Shown here: piece by piece, positions 23,661 through 34,744 of the stretch | Position numbering within the stretch: the stretch's first letter is position 1 | How the letters are laid out: each line of letters begins with the position of its first letter | DNA from: Lucifuga dentata | Taxonomy: Eukaryota > Chordata > Actinopteri > Ophidiiformes > Bythitidae | Assembly (NCBI GenBank): GCA_014773175.1 | Contig: VXCM01001438.1 | Coordinates: 5,328 to 69,327, forward strand | Length of the DNA: 64,000 nucleotides | Direction of reading: 5' to 3' | Notes under the pieces: generated by a model | Seen by the model: only the letters and a program-made list of their open reading frames with translations | The model's database searches: none | What the model was told of the DNA's origin: nothing | Made by a program: the position numbers and the translations under genes

Positions 23661-24691
23661 ACAGAAAGTGTGTGTGTGTGTGTGTTTGCGAGGAGTTGAT
23701 GATGGAGAGGCTGTCTGCGTTTTTAATAAACACAACACTACAACGCCCTGCACGCTAACTGCCTTAGCATCGAACTTCACACACAAATACACTCACGCAG
23801 ACAACACACACATCCACAGACACACACACAGGCATCTGCCAAGACTCAGCTCAAACTTGCTGGGAATTTATGTACAAATAATTACTTTTTAATAGCCAGT
23901 AATGTGATTTCCTGCCAAAGAAATATTCAAATGCATCTCAGGCAGTCCAGTATATTATGTGCCTGGAGCTATGGATGCAACTTAGGGGAGACGGTACAGG
24001 AAAGACAGATTATTGTTTGTGTGATAATTATTTTACCCTTGTCATCTACGGAGGAAAATGGGAGATAATGCCTTTGTCTCTTTGTTTCCTTACTTCAGCT
24101 TCTTCTTCTGCTTTTTCTGACTCTCTTGTTCTCTCGCTTTCTCAATCAAGCTGCAGGTCTTTACTCCATCCCAAGACAAACTGTGTACTATTATTATTAT
24201 TATTTTTTTTAACTTTTTTGTTTTCAGGTAATGATATGTTGGTTGATATTCTTTTAATAAAATGTGTTTGGAAGCATAGTGTCCTACGTGTCCAAAAGCT
24301 ACTGTGAAATTATCGAGTGGAACGTTCCGTTAAAGTGTAGCTACACCAACACACTGACTTCATTTATATTTTTTCAAGCCAAGATTGTTTAGTCCAATAT
24401 CGCATATAATGTCTCAAAGGGCTTTACATGCCCACACAGCCCAAGCTCTCTAAGCATCATGGTATAATGTCTATAATTCAATGTTTGCATTAACAGATGA
24501 AACCTTCCTCACCACATTCTAGTGCTCAGCGATGTGTGTGACACAATGTGCTTGTATTTGCAGGCTTGTATATGAACATGTATGCCTCTCTCTCTCTCGC
24601 TCTCTCTCTGTGAGAGTGTATGTGTGGAGCACCAGCTAACCCACTGATCTAAGGAATCTGTGCTAACTGCATCATCACATATCAATGTCCA
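23661..24691. other. Unassigned DNA with short GT/CA and CT arrays
   Basis: GT repeat at about 23668-23685, imperfect CA patches to 23832, and a CT repeat at about 24586-24610. The stretch 23850-23990 is repeat-free. No gene recognised. Confidence 0.45.
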
Positions 24692-24820
24692 GCAAAACAG
24701 AAACCAAGAAAGCGTTGCAGTGTTGTGTGAGACAGACATTTTTTTTTTTGTCTTTNGCAAAACAGAAACCAAGAAAGCGTTGCAGTGTTGTGTGAGACAG
24801 ACATTTTTTTTTTTGTCTTT
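24692..24820. other. Assembly join: 64-bp exact duplication around one N
   Basis: 24692-24755 equals 24757-24820 with N at 24756. Probably a single copy in the genome. Confidence 0.85.
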
Positions 24821-25020
24821 CTCTTCCTCTTTTTTATGCTTCTTTTCTCTTGTGTGTCTCAGGGGATAGATGAGTAGCACAGGAGTGATTTTTCTCTGTG
24901 TGCGTATGTGTATCCACTGGTAGAAGATGTGAGCATGTATGACTGGCTGATAATAGGACTCACTACGGGCCATGCCACGTCCCTGGAAACCAACCTTATC
25001 TGCCAGCCCTCTGGGGAAAA

Positions 25021-25021
25021 A

Positions 25022-25109
<88 letters not shown>
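25021..25109. repeat. Long CA microsatellite, about 80 bp or more
   Basis: The longest CA array in the window. It ends at the N at 25110, so its true length is unknown. Confidence 0.97.
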
Positions 25110-25150
25110 NAGAATGCAAGTGCCAGTCAGATCACTTACAATCATAGATG

Positions 25151-25151
<1 letters not shown>

Positions 25152-25193
<42 letters not shown>
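25152..25193. repeat. CA microsatellite, about 42 bp
   Basis: A second CA array 40 bases beyond the first. A diverged copy of the spacer (AGAATGC...TCA...ATTACTTAGAATCA) recurs at about 25319-25360, next to another short CA stretch. Confidence 0.95.
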
Positions 25194-25195
<2 letters not shown>

Positions 25196-25610
25196 TAGCT
25201 ACTGTTACTAGGTGAGAACGTGTCTGTGATGTCTGCAGCTCACGAAAGATGAGCTTTCCAGTGATTTTACCCCCCCCACACACACATATTATATCTTATC
25301 AAAATGGCAGTTCAGTGCAGAGAATGCTAATGTCAATCAAATTACTTAGAATCACAATCACACACACTTTTTTGTACTTTTTAATAAGAATTTTGTGAAT
25401 AGAAGCATCTTTCAAAAACACAGATAAATGAACTCTAGTATCGGGAAAATTACAAAGATTATCAAAAAAATTATTCAACGAGAAAGTTTTTCTCAAATTA
25501 AATGACGTATTACTGTGAGAGTAATATTTCTTTCTTTGTGTTGTAAAGATGTAAAATGATCTGTTCATGCGTGATGTTTGATTACACTTAATACGTTTCA
25601 ATCCAAAGGC
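25194..25610. other. Unassigned AT-rich DNA
   Basis: No gene. It may include decayed left-arm sequence of the foldback-related fragment that follows. Confidence 0.35.
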
Positions 25611-25811
25611 GTGGATTTGATTTTAATACTGGTAAGGGACATTTAGAGGGACAAGAGGTGTGTGTGTGTATAGTCTGTAAGGTAGGAAAAATAATTCTAA
25701 TATTTACTGCTCCAGTAGTATATTTTGGTAAATAGTTTTCAGTAACATAATGTGTATGCGAGTTGTATATATTGGTCTCAAACATGTCAAACTACCAGTA
25801 TGGTCCTTTAA
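25611..25811. mobile_element. Diverged right-end fragment of the TTAA foldback family
   Basis: The right end CAAACATG...TATGGTCCTTTAA matches the right terminus of the better copies (27353-28010, 47604-48974, 53501-54053), and the inner words CCAGTAGTAT, TTTTCAGTAACATAATGTGTATG align in the same order. The left end is not found, so this is a fragment or a distant subfamily. Confidence 0.55.
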
Positions 25812-26807
25812 GTAGCAAATCTCTGAAAAATGTCTAAAATAAAACAATTACTTGATTTAAAAAAAAAAAATGGAATAATTCCGTAACACTTGATTTTGGT
25901 TGGTACATATTCCTACTGTCCACACATAAATCTACACATTTTTCACTCAATTAAACTTTGTATTCTGTTTCCTATGTTTGTTCTTCATTTCTCTCCTTTT
26001 ACTGCCTCACTTCCCTCCACCTCTTTCTTTTGTTTGTCCTTTTCTTTCCATAAATCCTCTTTTTTTCCATAACAGTTCCTTCCCTCTTCTCCTTCTCTTC
26101 CTGTTCTTCATTTCTTCACTCAGCTTAAGTGAGTCTATAGTTCAGATTCCCTGTTTGACTCTTCTCTATCAGATTTCTTTTTCTCTCTCTCTCTCTCATA
26201 TGAATCATGCTGCTTTCATCCAGTGTTGATGGAAGCTCTCTGGCATGAACACATATTGCATGCATTCATCACTGCAATAATACAAGTTATACTTTAGCCA
26301 GCACACACAGAAATATACACACACACATCAATGATACAACAGTGCATTTGCACATGCATGTGTTTGTGCATGAATGAATGTGTAGATAAGTGTGAGTGAA
26401 GAATTGTGTGTTTGTTGTTGAAACTTTGTGCCTTTGTGACTGAAGTGATTAAGAATCAAAAAGTTCCCATTAAAATGAACTCAGATCCAGTATAAAAAGA
26501 AAGAGTTTTGCTTTCATGAGAATTAGTTAATAATCAGTTTCAGTTCAGATGTTCAGCGTAACATAAATGGACTTGGCATATTAGAAACAACAGGTATCCT
26601 CATAAATGACCAGGATATAACTATAACTCAAAGGCTTCCTGAGTGTTGGATTGGAATTTGACGTCTGACAGCATCTCACCACAAAGAGATATGATGAAAT
26701 AAGAGTGCCAGAAGTGAAAATTTCAAGCTCAAGCTGCAGAATTGCATTTGGGGTTTTGTGGAGGGATCTTATGACTGCATTCATGGGTCCATTTTGTTTG
26801 CTAAAGT
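25812..26807. other. Unassigned DNA with a pyrimidine-rich tract
   Basis: About 25975-26200 is strongly TC-rich on the + strand, giving Phe/Ser/Leu frames that are artefacts. The rest shows nothing recognisable. Confidence 0.45.
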
Positions 26808-26847
26808 TTTTTTTTTTTTTTTTTTTNTTTTTTTTTTTTTTTTTTTA
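26808..26847. repeat. Poly-T run containing an N
   Basis: T homopolymer interrupted by N at 26827; length unreliable. Confidence 0.9.
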
Positions 26848-27352
26848 ATTTCTGACCAGAAATAGACAATGTGATGTCACAACCATAGATTTACAGCAGC
26901 TAGTGAGTTTTTAGCTGACAAAGAAGCTGAAAATTAGCAAGTAAAACTCCTCCCACAAGCTATCTTTCAATGAAACACTCACCTCCTGTCAGTTTAAAAA
27001 GTGGCTGTAAAGTATTTGCTCTTTCCTCAGTGAAAAAGTATCACTAGTATCACTGCTTTGGGTTCATGTTGGTTACAACAGATTCCAGTGGTGTCTTGTT
27101 TTCTCATTTCTTTCCTGCAGCACTAATCACTTCTCCGCTGTCTCCATACACTCAGTATGTTACAAACACTCCTGTTTTCTCCAAACTGTGGCTGAATGCT
27201 TCTGTCTTGATTTACATGCACCATAGAGCACATGGATGGACAGCAGAGAAGTGGATTGTGCTGCAGGAGAAGTTTGAAAAGTGTTTAGGGACATTTCAGC
27301 TCTTTTTTGAGAACCTTTTGGAACCACTAAAATCCATTATAACTGACCCAAT
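26848..27352. other. Unassigned DNA
   Basis: No gene or repeat end recognised. A 96-codon frame at 27066-27356 has no known motif. Confidence 0.4.
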
Positions 27353-28010
27353 TTAAAGGAACATACCACCCATTTTGCATGTTTGAGCCTAATATATTCA
27401 ATTTTCATACACTAGCGTTACTGACAATCATTTCCCAAAGTATACACACACTGGAACGATGAGTTAAAAACATTTTTTTCCTACGTTCCAGACCTCCATT
27501 GGTTTCAGTTCATTGTTGTACGTATTAAAATGAACTTGTTGATATTTGAAATGTTCTTGGGATAGGTAATCCATCATCGTGAACAAGACGTATATTCAGG
27601 TTTTTTTGAAGTNAAATGTTCTTGGGATAGGTAATCCATCATCGTGAACAAGACGTATATTCAGGTTTTTTTGAAGTTTTGTAGTTTTAGTGTTTAAGCA
27701 CAATACAAGCGCAGAGTGGATGTATGTCTCCACCAGGGAATATAGTCGCAAAAGAAGACCTGCATTTATCGAAACATTTAAACGACCGTGACTTCATAAT
27801 TTTGCGTAACTATTAGCAGGCGAAACATCAATTTTTAAGGTGGGTGTATTGCTTGAATATTTGATTTTGAAAGATTAAGAGATTTTGCAAAATATCAGGA
27901 AAGCTCAAATACAGTTTTATCCTTTGGGAAATGATCGTCAGTAACCTTACGTGTATGAAAATTTAATATTTTAGGCTCAAGTATGCAAAATGGATGGTAT
28001 GGTCCTTTAA
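27353..28010. mobile_element. TTAA-flanked foldback element, copy 1
   Basis: Begins TTAAAGGAACATACCACCC and ends GGATGGTATGGTCCTTTAA, so the two ends are inverted copies and each carries TTAA, the target of piggyBac-type elements. Inside the left end come GTTTGAGCCTAATATATTC and ACTGACAATCATTTCCCAAAG, mirrored at the right end. Beyond the outer 80-100 bases the right half differs from copies 2 and 3, so this copy is chimeric. It has no coding capacity. It contains a 65-base artefact at 27549-27677, so the real length is about 593 bases. Confidence 0.82.
27549..27677. other. Assembly join: 64-bp exact duplication around one N
   Basis: 27549-27612 equals 27614-27677 with N at 27613. Confidence 0.85.
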
Positions 28011-28619
28011 GATGATTATACTGTGAGGAAACTACAAACATTTTTTCAACCAACTTCCAAACCTGCATCAGAACACAAGTGCTGATACTCAAATGCTAGA
28101 TTTTGGGTTGAGTATCGCTTTAAGCTAAATTTCTATTGTGATTCCTAGAGAATACTGCAGCTCCGCTATGATTCCACTGTGGAATCATTCAGTCTTTTGT
28201 TGTGGAGGACAGGAACCTCACTAAGGCCTCATACAAGAGCTCTATGAATATCAGTAAGATTCTGACACACATACACACAAGCTGAGAGATGATGGATGAT
28301 AGAGACACATATAAACACATCTGTGTTGGCACAATGTCAGTGTGCACATGTACACACACACAAAGTCACAGATTCACACACAGTAAAGCTCAATGGCATT
28401 AAACTTGTCATGGATTACAAAGGAACATGACAGAATGGAAAACACACAATGATGCCCCTGCATATTCATATTCAAACACACACATGCACCCACAGTGCTG
28501 GCAAGTTTCAATTAAGCAATGTCTGACGCATCCACAGCTGTAAAGTGTGACAACTGTTCACAAAGCTGTGAAAGTAAAGTGTCACCACACACGCACACGC
28601 ACACACACACCATGTAACT
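28011..28619. other. Unassigned DNA with short CA patches
   Basis: Several CACACA stretches of fewer than 16 bases. No gene recognised. Confidence 0.45.
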
Positions 28620-28623
28620 ACCA

Positions 28624-28654
<31 letters not shown>

Positions 28655-28759
28655 TTAATCTAGCAAATAGAAGTTATATTATACTTAACTGAGCAAAATA
28701 ATGAGTTTGGCTGCTTTTTTTTTTTACAGTATTTGACTTATGGTCACATTGTTTCATGA

Positions 28760-28811
<52 letters not shown>

Positions 28812-28936
28812 GTTAGTCTAGCAAACAAGTTATACAGTATTATACTTAAGTGAGCAAAATAATGAGTTTGGCTGCTTTTTTTTTTTTTTTTTTTTTTTTA
28901 CAGTACTTGACTTATGGGTCACATTGTTTTATGAAG
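28620..28936. repeat. Tandem duplication led by GAAA microsatellites
   Basis: Two copies of a unit made of a GAAA array, then GTTA-TCTAGCAAA, a shared GAGCAAAATAATGAGTTTGG, a poly-T, and ACAGTA-TTGACTTATG. Copy 1 spans about 28620-28757 and copy 2 about 28758-28936. The GAAA array is about 32 bases in copy 1 and about 54 in copy 2, and the poly-T is also longer in copy 2. The copies differ by several substitutions and indels, so this is a real duplication and not an assembly artefact. Confidence 0.85.
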
Positions 28937-29265
28937 TGGTAACAAAACACTACTGGAAGATTTAATACAATCCATCTCCAAGTTAACTAATGTGTGCAGT
29001 TTAAATTATTCACTGTTAAAAGGTATAAACCACCTTAGAATAGCTTTGTGAGTGTGTGTGTGTGCGTGTGCTCACATAAAAAAAAGGACCCATTCTGGAT
29101 ACATTCTGTTAAGACAGCCCAATTTTGTCTGCAGATGATTGGCCAGCTCAAGCAGCCGCCTGTGACATCATCACCGAAGGACAGGTCAATACTAATGAGG
29201 TCAGAAGGAGGGGATGAAATGTGATTATAGCCCCAGTTCATAAACAATACATTTCTATTAAAATC
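28937..29265. other. Repeat-poor stretch, possible conserved non-coding DNA
   Basis: A GT array sits at about 29049-29070. From about 29095 to 29265 the sequence is free of repeats, with balanced composition and words such as GATGATTGG, TAATGAGGTCA and ATTAAAATCC that could be homeodomain or nuclear-receptor half-sites. That is an impression, not a proof of conservation. Confidence 0.3.
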
Positions 29266-29450
29266 CAGCTTGTACGCAGGGAGAGAATGGCAGAGACAGA
29301 TGATGAGGGGATGACACGGCAGAGGAAGAGAAATGAGAAGGGAAGGAAAAGAGAGGAAAAGAAAGAAAGTGATGGAGAGTGATAAAGATCAACAAGGACA
29401 GGAAAGAGGGAGAGAAAGAGAGCTAATGTCTGGCAGAAGTGTACGGAAGT
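29266..29450. repeat. Purine-rich low-complexity tract
   Basis: A/G-rich on the + strand with AGAGAGAA and GGAAAAGAG words; minus-strand frames over it are Ser/Leu/Phe-rich artefacts. Confidence 0.7.
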
Positions 29451-29913
29451 GTTCAGGAAAACGCACACAGACACACACCATAATAAGCTAATATTAGTGT
29501 ATGATAATGAATGACTGGTTTAAGAAATGCAGAGCCATACTGACTAACGAGATATAAGTAATTAAAACACCAGATCGCTGTTTTCCCCATCAGCCCTGCT
29601 GTAATAAACGCTCCTCCTCCTTCCTCCAGGCTATTATGGCTCATTTGAAAAGGAAGGTATAAGTATGAAAGCCAGCCAGCTCCTTTATTAGATTCAAAGT
29701 AAATGCAGATCACAGGTGCGTCGTCGTAGTAAGAGATGCAGAATGTTTGTCTAAATTTTCAGACCTTAACTTTGTTTGATTTGTTCCAAATCATGTTGCA
29801 TTTACTCTCAGTTTGGTTTGGTTTCTCAGAGAAAAAAATTATAAGCAACCAAAATGTGGCAACAAAAGCCACATGAGAACACTTGCTCCGCTCATTGGAC
29901 AAATATTTCTGGG
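29451..29913. other. Unassigned DNA
   Basis: No gene or repeat end recognised. Confidence 0.4.
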
Positions 29914-29952
29914 ATGTCGGGAGCATCCATCCATCCATCCATTTTCATTCAG

Positions 29953-30081
29953 ACTAAGCAGCCTGGCCCACACTTCCCTGTCCCTGGCCAGGCCCTCTAA
30001 CTCCTCCTGGGGGACTNACTAAGCAGCCTGGCCCACACTTCCCTGTCCCTGGCCAGGCCCTCTAACTCCTCCTGGGGGACT
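29953..30081. other. Assembly join: 64-bp exact duplication around one N
   Basis: 29953-30016 equals 30018-30081 with N at 30017. It lies inside the LINE fragment. Confidence 0.85.
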
Positions 30082-30215
30082 CCAAGGCGTTCCCAAGTCA
30101 GCCGAGAGATATAATCCCTCCAGCGTGGCCTGGGTCTTCCCCAGGGCCTCTTCCCAGTTGGACGTGCCTGGAAGACCAAAGACCTCTCTAAGGAGACGAC
30201 CAGTGGGCATCCTTA
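29997..30215 (-). pseudogene. C-terminal fragment of LINE reverse-transcriptase ORF
   Basis: The minus-strand frame reads RMPTGRLLREVF in one frame and, after a shift, RPTGKRPWGRPRPRWRDYI followed by SRLTWERLGVPQEELEGLA. The 'GRPRxRWRDYISRLxWERLGVPxEEL' pattern is a familiar C-terminal segment of fish LINE ORF2 proteins, beyond the catalytic reverse-transcriptase core. No catalytic motif is present. The frameshift and the N make it non-functional. Confidence 0.72.
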
Positions 30216-30398
30216 CTAGGCCGGGCCTGCAACCATGGGGCCCAGTCGGGCTCAGCCCGAAAAGACAACATGTTGTCAGCTCCTTGTGGACCCACCACCC
30301 ACAAGGAGAGAATGAAGGGTCTGATGTGCTGCTGAATGGGCGGTGGACGGGGCGAAGACCCACGCAGACTGTCTCTCGGACATGGAATGTCGGGAGCA

Positions 30399-30866
30399 AC
30401 AAAATCAAAACAGGAAATACTTTGCTGTAGTGGGGAAGCGAGGCAACATGCAACAATGAATTAGAATACGTTGTTGTAGCTTGGCTGGTAGACCAAGAAA
30501 AGCTATTCCAGCAGAATGCTGAGTCTGAATACATGAAGGCTACATTCACATGACAGGCCTTAATGCTCAATTCAATATTTTTTTTTTTTTTTTTTTTTTT
30601 TGTTGTCACATCTGATCTTTTTGTCTGAAAGCTTTCATTCATGTTTATAAGTGACTCCATGTGACACTGGTGGACTGGTGTGAACACACAGCACACATTT
30701 AAAAAGATCACAAGATAAGACCCAGCACAGGAGAAATAACACCACAGGACCAGATTCAGCGTTTACCTCCACCTGAACGACAGAGGACATTCCTTTGAAG
30801 ATGATAATGTACACATTTTGTACAGAGAAGATGGTTGGTTTGAGAGAGGAGTGAAGGAGGCCATTC
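30399..30866. other. Unassigned DNA with a poly-T run
   Basis: T homopolymer at about 30578-30601. No gene recognised; the minus-strand frames joined across the LINE boundary are artefacts. Confidence 0.45.
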
Positions 30867-31001
30867 ATGTTCATGTAGAGAGACCTTCCCTCAACAGAAA
30901 TGGAGGTCTCAGATACAATCTACCACCACCTATNATGTTCATGTAGAGAGACCTTCCCTCAACAGAAATGGAGGTCTCAGATACAATCTACCACCACCTA
31001 T
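30867..31001. other. Assembly join: 67-bp exact duplication around one N
   Basis: 30867-30933 equals 30935-31001 with N at 30934. Confidence 0.85.
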
Positions 31002-31239
31002 AGTGCACTACTGTCTTCCCTTCCAAAGAAATTTGGGGTTCGGAGACCATTAAAAATTAGAAGTTGAAATTTATTATTTGAAATTTATTCATTGTTTGAA
31101 ATTTGAATAATGCATTTTACATCATGCATTATTCAAAAAAACAAACAAAAAAAAAACTGAATAATAATGTATTTATTTGGAATTGAAGGTTTGTTGTGAT
31201 GTGACACCATAGTTACTGAAGGTTTAACATCCTTCTGTT

Positions 31240-31372
31240 CATTTCTGACTGATGAAGCCATTTGGATGAATGATGAAACATTTCAGAATTAAAAACTTGA
31301 ATCCANCATTTCTGACTGATGAAGCCATTTGGATGAATGATGAAACATTTCAGAATTAAAAACTTGAATCCA
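31240..31372. other. Assembly join: 66-bp exact duplication around one N
   Basis: 31240-31305 equals 31307-31372 with N at 31306. Confidence 0.85.
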
Positions 31373-31480
31373 ATTACTTGACTCAGTTTTCATACAATAA
31401 GGCAACACAGTTTTTTTTCATGTGCTAAATATGATGACCATGACCTCTAAACTGAAGCTAATCTGTAAAACCCCACATTC

Positions 31481-31484
31481 TCAC

Positions 31485-31525
<41 letters not shown>
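31481..31525. repeat. CT-CA compound microsatellite
   Basis: A CT array passes directly into a CA array. The same compound form occurs at 32963-33028. Confidence 0.95.
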
Positions 31526-31950
31526 AAAGCCCACATACAAAAACTAAAACCAACAAATGGCGTTAAATATAAATTAAATTCAGTGTTAAACTCCAGAAAC
31601 CTGACATTGTGGCATTGACTGCGAAATTCATTTCTGAGTATCGAAGGTCAAATTTCCAAACACTTTTCCTCTTGCTGCCCTTGAGATTTCCAACACTGCT
31701 GCAGGTCCTTAACATGAACCCACACAGAATGCGGGCGCTCGCTGCATTCTGCTCGTCAGGTGTTAAATCCACTGTGAGGAAACACATTAGATTAATGACA
31801 GCAAAAGCTTGAGGTAACAAGAGCAAACCAAACTTTACAGAGGTGAAAAATCACACACACACACAAGCGCAAATACATTCACAGACGCACACATAACACA
31901 CGCATGCTCACACAGACACACTGATACTGCATGTGTTCACACATAATCAA

Positions 31951-31951
<1 letters not shown>
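31526..31951. other. Repeat-poor stretch, unassigned
   Basis: About 31565-31820 has balanced composition and no simple repeats. The short frames on both strands lack known motifs. It could be conserved non-coding DNA. Confidence 0.3.

Positions 31952-31993
<42 letters not shown>
31952..31993. repeat. CA microsatellite, about 42 bp
   Basis: Pure CA repeat. Confidence 0.96.
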
Positions 31994-31994
<1 letters not shown>

Positions 31995-32340
31995 AGTGGC
32001 AGCAGCAGCAGCGGCATCTGTTGCCCATCGAGCCATTCTGCTGGAGCTGAAGTCAATTATAAACACATTAGACTCTGTTTCCCTTAATACACAGTGACAG
32101 ATATACGTGATGACACACACACACACACACATATTTAAAAATCTCTCCCTCTCATACTCAGACTCGCACATTGGCACCATAACTCTATCCATTATTTATC
32201 ACTTATTACAGAGAAAAGAGAGAGGAGATGATGGCAGCAGAGAGAGAGAGAGAGAGAGATGTGGAGGAAGACAAGAGAAAGAAAGTGGCATCAAAAATGA
32301 GAGAAGCTGTGTTACTTTAGGTGAGCCTCAAAGAAATTCC
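31994..32340. other. Unassigned DNA with CA and GA patches
   Basis: CAG trinucleotide patch near 32000, CA repeat at about 32113-32130, GA repeat at about 32240-32260. No gene. Confidence 0.45.
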
Positions 32341-32720
32341 AATCTCTCCTAATACACCGGGGGCGAGCAGACTTTTCGCATGAAACGAATAAAGATTGAC
32401 TTCAAAACCCAGAAAATCACAAACAAAATATCTTCTGCCTCGTCATCTTGTAAAACTCAATTTGTTGAAGAACCCTCTTGTAAAATCACAGGCATGCATC
32501 CAATTCCCAGCAGACCCTTAAATGCCAAAATATCTGCTCTCTCAAAGACGGCACTGTGAATTAAATATAGCTGACGGACTGAATGGAGGAAAAAAAAAAG
32601 TCTCTGTTTTGCTGTGAGGCTTCTTCCATGAGCATGCTCAACAAGCCATCACAAACAAGGTATATGGAGGCGTACAGCATAACGCCGCCCGTGTGAGCCT
32701 TCATATGCATCTTTAAGTTT
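32341..32720. other. Repeat-poor stretch, possible conserved non-coding DNA
   Basis: Nearly 400 bases without microsatellite or transposon signal, with dense mixed words (CCTTAAATGCCAAAATATC, GTGAATTAAATATAGC, ATGAGCATGCTCA). In a microsatellite-rich region this contrast may reflect constraint. Confidence 0.3.
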
Positions 32721-32962
32721 TATGCACTTTGATGTGTGTCTTTGTAATGTATGTGGGTGTTTACATGGTTGTGTGTGCGTGGTAGCATGAGGTGTGTGTG
32801 TGTGTGTGAGGGAGAAAAACAGTTTTTATTCAGAGGACACAGTACAGCTCTGCATTACTTTATTACTTTATTCTGTGTGTGTGTGTGTGTGGGACAAGCT
32901 GACAGACAGACATCACTCCCTCAGACTGACTGACAAGGACTGAGGCAGAATAGGGAAAACAT
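32721..32962. other. GT-rich simple repeats
   Basis: Several GT arrays of 12-20 bases, at about 32791-32808 and 32874-32892, with unassigned sequence between. Confidence 0.7.
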
Positions 32963-32963
32963 G

Positions 32964-33028
<65 letters not shown>
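32963..33028. repeat. CT-CA compound microsatellite, about 66 bp
   Basis: CT array followed directly by CA array. Confidence 0.96.
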
Positions 33029-33030
<2 letters not shown>

Positions 33031-34742
33031 ACACACACAGTGCAGGTACAAAGAGACAATTACATAGCTTGTTACAGAGTGAGTTATTATCACAGTGGAA
33101 AATCATTAACAGATAGGCTACAAATTAGAAAGAGTCAGGAGAAAATTAAAAATTAGCAGAGAGGAGGAGAGATGAGGAGCGTGTTTATAGCAAAGATAAG
33201 CAGCAGGGATCATAGAACATATGTACACACAAATACGCACCGTCCCACCCATCTTCCCACCTGCACACACACACACATACACACACTCACAGCAAAATAA
33301 CATTTACAGCACACAAACTCACACATAGCTGGCAGCACAGTGGGTGGATATGGGGGCCTGTCACATTTTAGAAGGTTTTATGATTGTGCTGCTATGTCAG
33401 TGTGTGTGTGTGTGTGCAGGGTGAATGGTCGGATAGTATGGATAGTACTGAGTCAGTCAAACTCTCTTGAGCAGGAGGGCTCTAGAAGCAATGGCAGATA
33501 CTTCTGTGTGTGTAGTGTACGTGTCTGCATGCAAGAGAGAGACAGAGAGAGAGACACTTTCTGATCTTGTGTCAGCAATGGATTCAGTCAAAACTCAGAG
33601 AAAAGCTGTTTACCAAATGCTGAAAATGCTTACTTAACACAAATACTCAACTAAACCTTGAAGCACTCTCAAAAGGCTGAAAAATTAAGAAATCTTTGTG
33701 TTTTAATTTTGAAATATTAAAAAACCAAAAAATGGTGAAAATCTGTAACAAAACATCCCAGTGGAAGCTTTATTTACATTTTTCTCCAACTTTCTCTTCA
33801 GTTTTTATTACTTGAAGTCTGGGTTGTACTGCTAGATCTGAGGTTCTCAGTCCTGGTCTTAAGATGCCAAAACACAGCGTCATTTAGCCAGTTGAGATCT
33901 GTGAGGCACCAATTGTTGATCGAATGAGCACGTCTGATTTACCTAATAAGGGAGAGGTAAAGAAGGAAAATATGCAATGCTATGGATTCTGAGGACCAGG
34001 ATTGAGAACCTAGGCATTAGATGACCCCCTTTACTGAGATCTATGATGAACAAATTCTTCTCAGAGTAACTTTTACGTGTGGGTAAATTCAACCCAGGTG
34101 GAAATTGGTTTGAACTCATTTGTACCTTTTGTAAATTGTGGGTATTTTTGATGGAAATTATATGGATGGAAAAACATTTTCTATAACCCACCCTCAAGTA
34201 GTTTAAATTTAAGATGCAATTTACTTTATAGCAGCATAACAACAATATTTTAGCTGTAGGACAATGCATTTATGGCATTATTCAAAAGGCTGTGGTTGTG
34301 AAAAATTGGATTTACAAAATATTCATTTGAGAAGAATAACATGTAACAACAATTTGGCAGAATAACAGTAAATCAAACTCTTTTATAGTCAAAATAAAAT
34401 CAATTGCAATATTCAAGCATTACAGTACATTGAACAAATGAATTTACTGTAACAGGCCGGCAAACAAACCAGACTTTGTGAGGAGCTCTGTGCTGTTTTA
34501 AGAAACAGCGAGGTACGCCAGCCTCCTGCTGAGGGGCCAGACTAATGACTCCTGTAATGGTCTCAAACAGATCTGACAAAACCCTCGCTCAGAACCAGGG
34601 CTCAGACCTGTTCCTAAAGCCAGGCCTGGGCATGACTGACAAGCGCACTCCTCACCCAATTTATTGCTCAGATTATGAAGAATAATATAGAAAGTAAGAA
34701 TTTCGATGCTGGCAAATCAAATTAAATGTATGTCGTTTGTAC
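33029..34742. other. Unassigned DNA
   Basis: Short CA and GT patches at about 33263-33290 and 33400-33416. AT-rich sequence follows. The 108-codon minus-strand frame at 33943-34269 has no recognisable domain. Confidence 0.4.
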
Positions 34743-34744
34743 TA

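Larger units (their letters stand above)
29926..30386 (-). mobile_element. LINE insertion with an inverted 5' part
   Basis: On the minus strand, from about 30215 down to 29926, lies the 3' end of a non-LTR retrotransposon: a C-terminal protein segment and a terminal ATGG repeat tail. From about 30230 to 30386 the sequence instead reads on the + strand as the 5' region of the same sort of LINE (GGGCTCAGCCCGAAAAG, then RTWNVG resembling the start of its endonuclease domain). Head-to-head halves within one 12-bp target duplication fit twin-primed reverse transcription with loss of the middle. The clade is not decided here. About 65 bases are an assembly artefact. Confidence 0.78.
29914..30398. 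repeat. 12-bp target duplication around a LINE insertion
   Basis: ATGTCGGGAGCA occurs at 29914-29925 and again at 30387-30398, directly outside the LINE tail and the inverted 5' part. A few bases of the right copy could also belong to the LINE itself. Confidence 0.75.

Noticed and set aside
24509..25108. 199-codon minus-strand ORF, the longest of its kind here
   Set aside because: It starts in the long CA array and crosses the false duplication at 24692-24820 (with an N); no domain is present.
28620..28936. CRISPR-like or satellite array
   Set aside because: Only two units, led by a GAAA microsatellite; no regular repeat-spacer order, and the genome is a vertebrate's.
30019..30711. 230-codon minus-strand ORF as a host gene
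   Set aside because: It runs through the LINE fragment, across the target-site duplication and into a poly-T tract; only the LINE part means anything.
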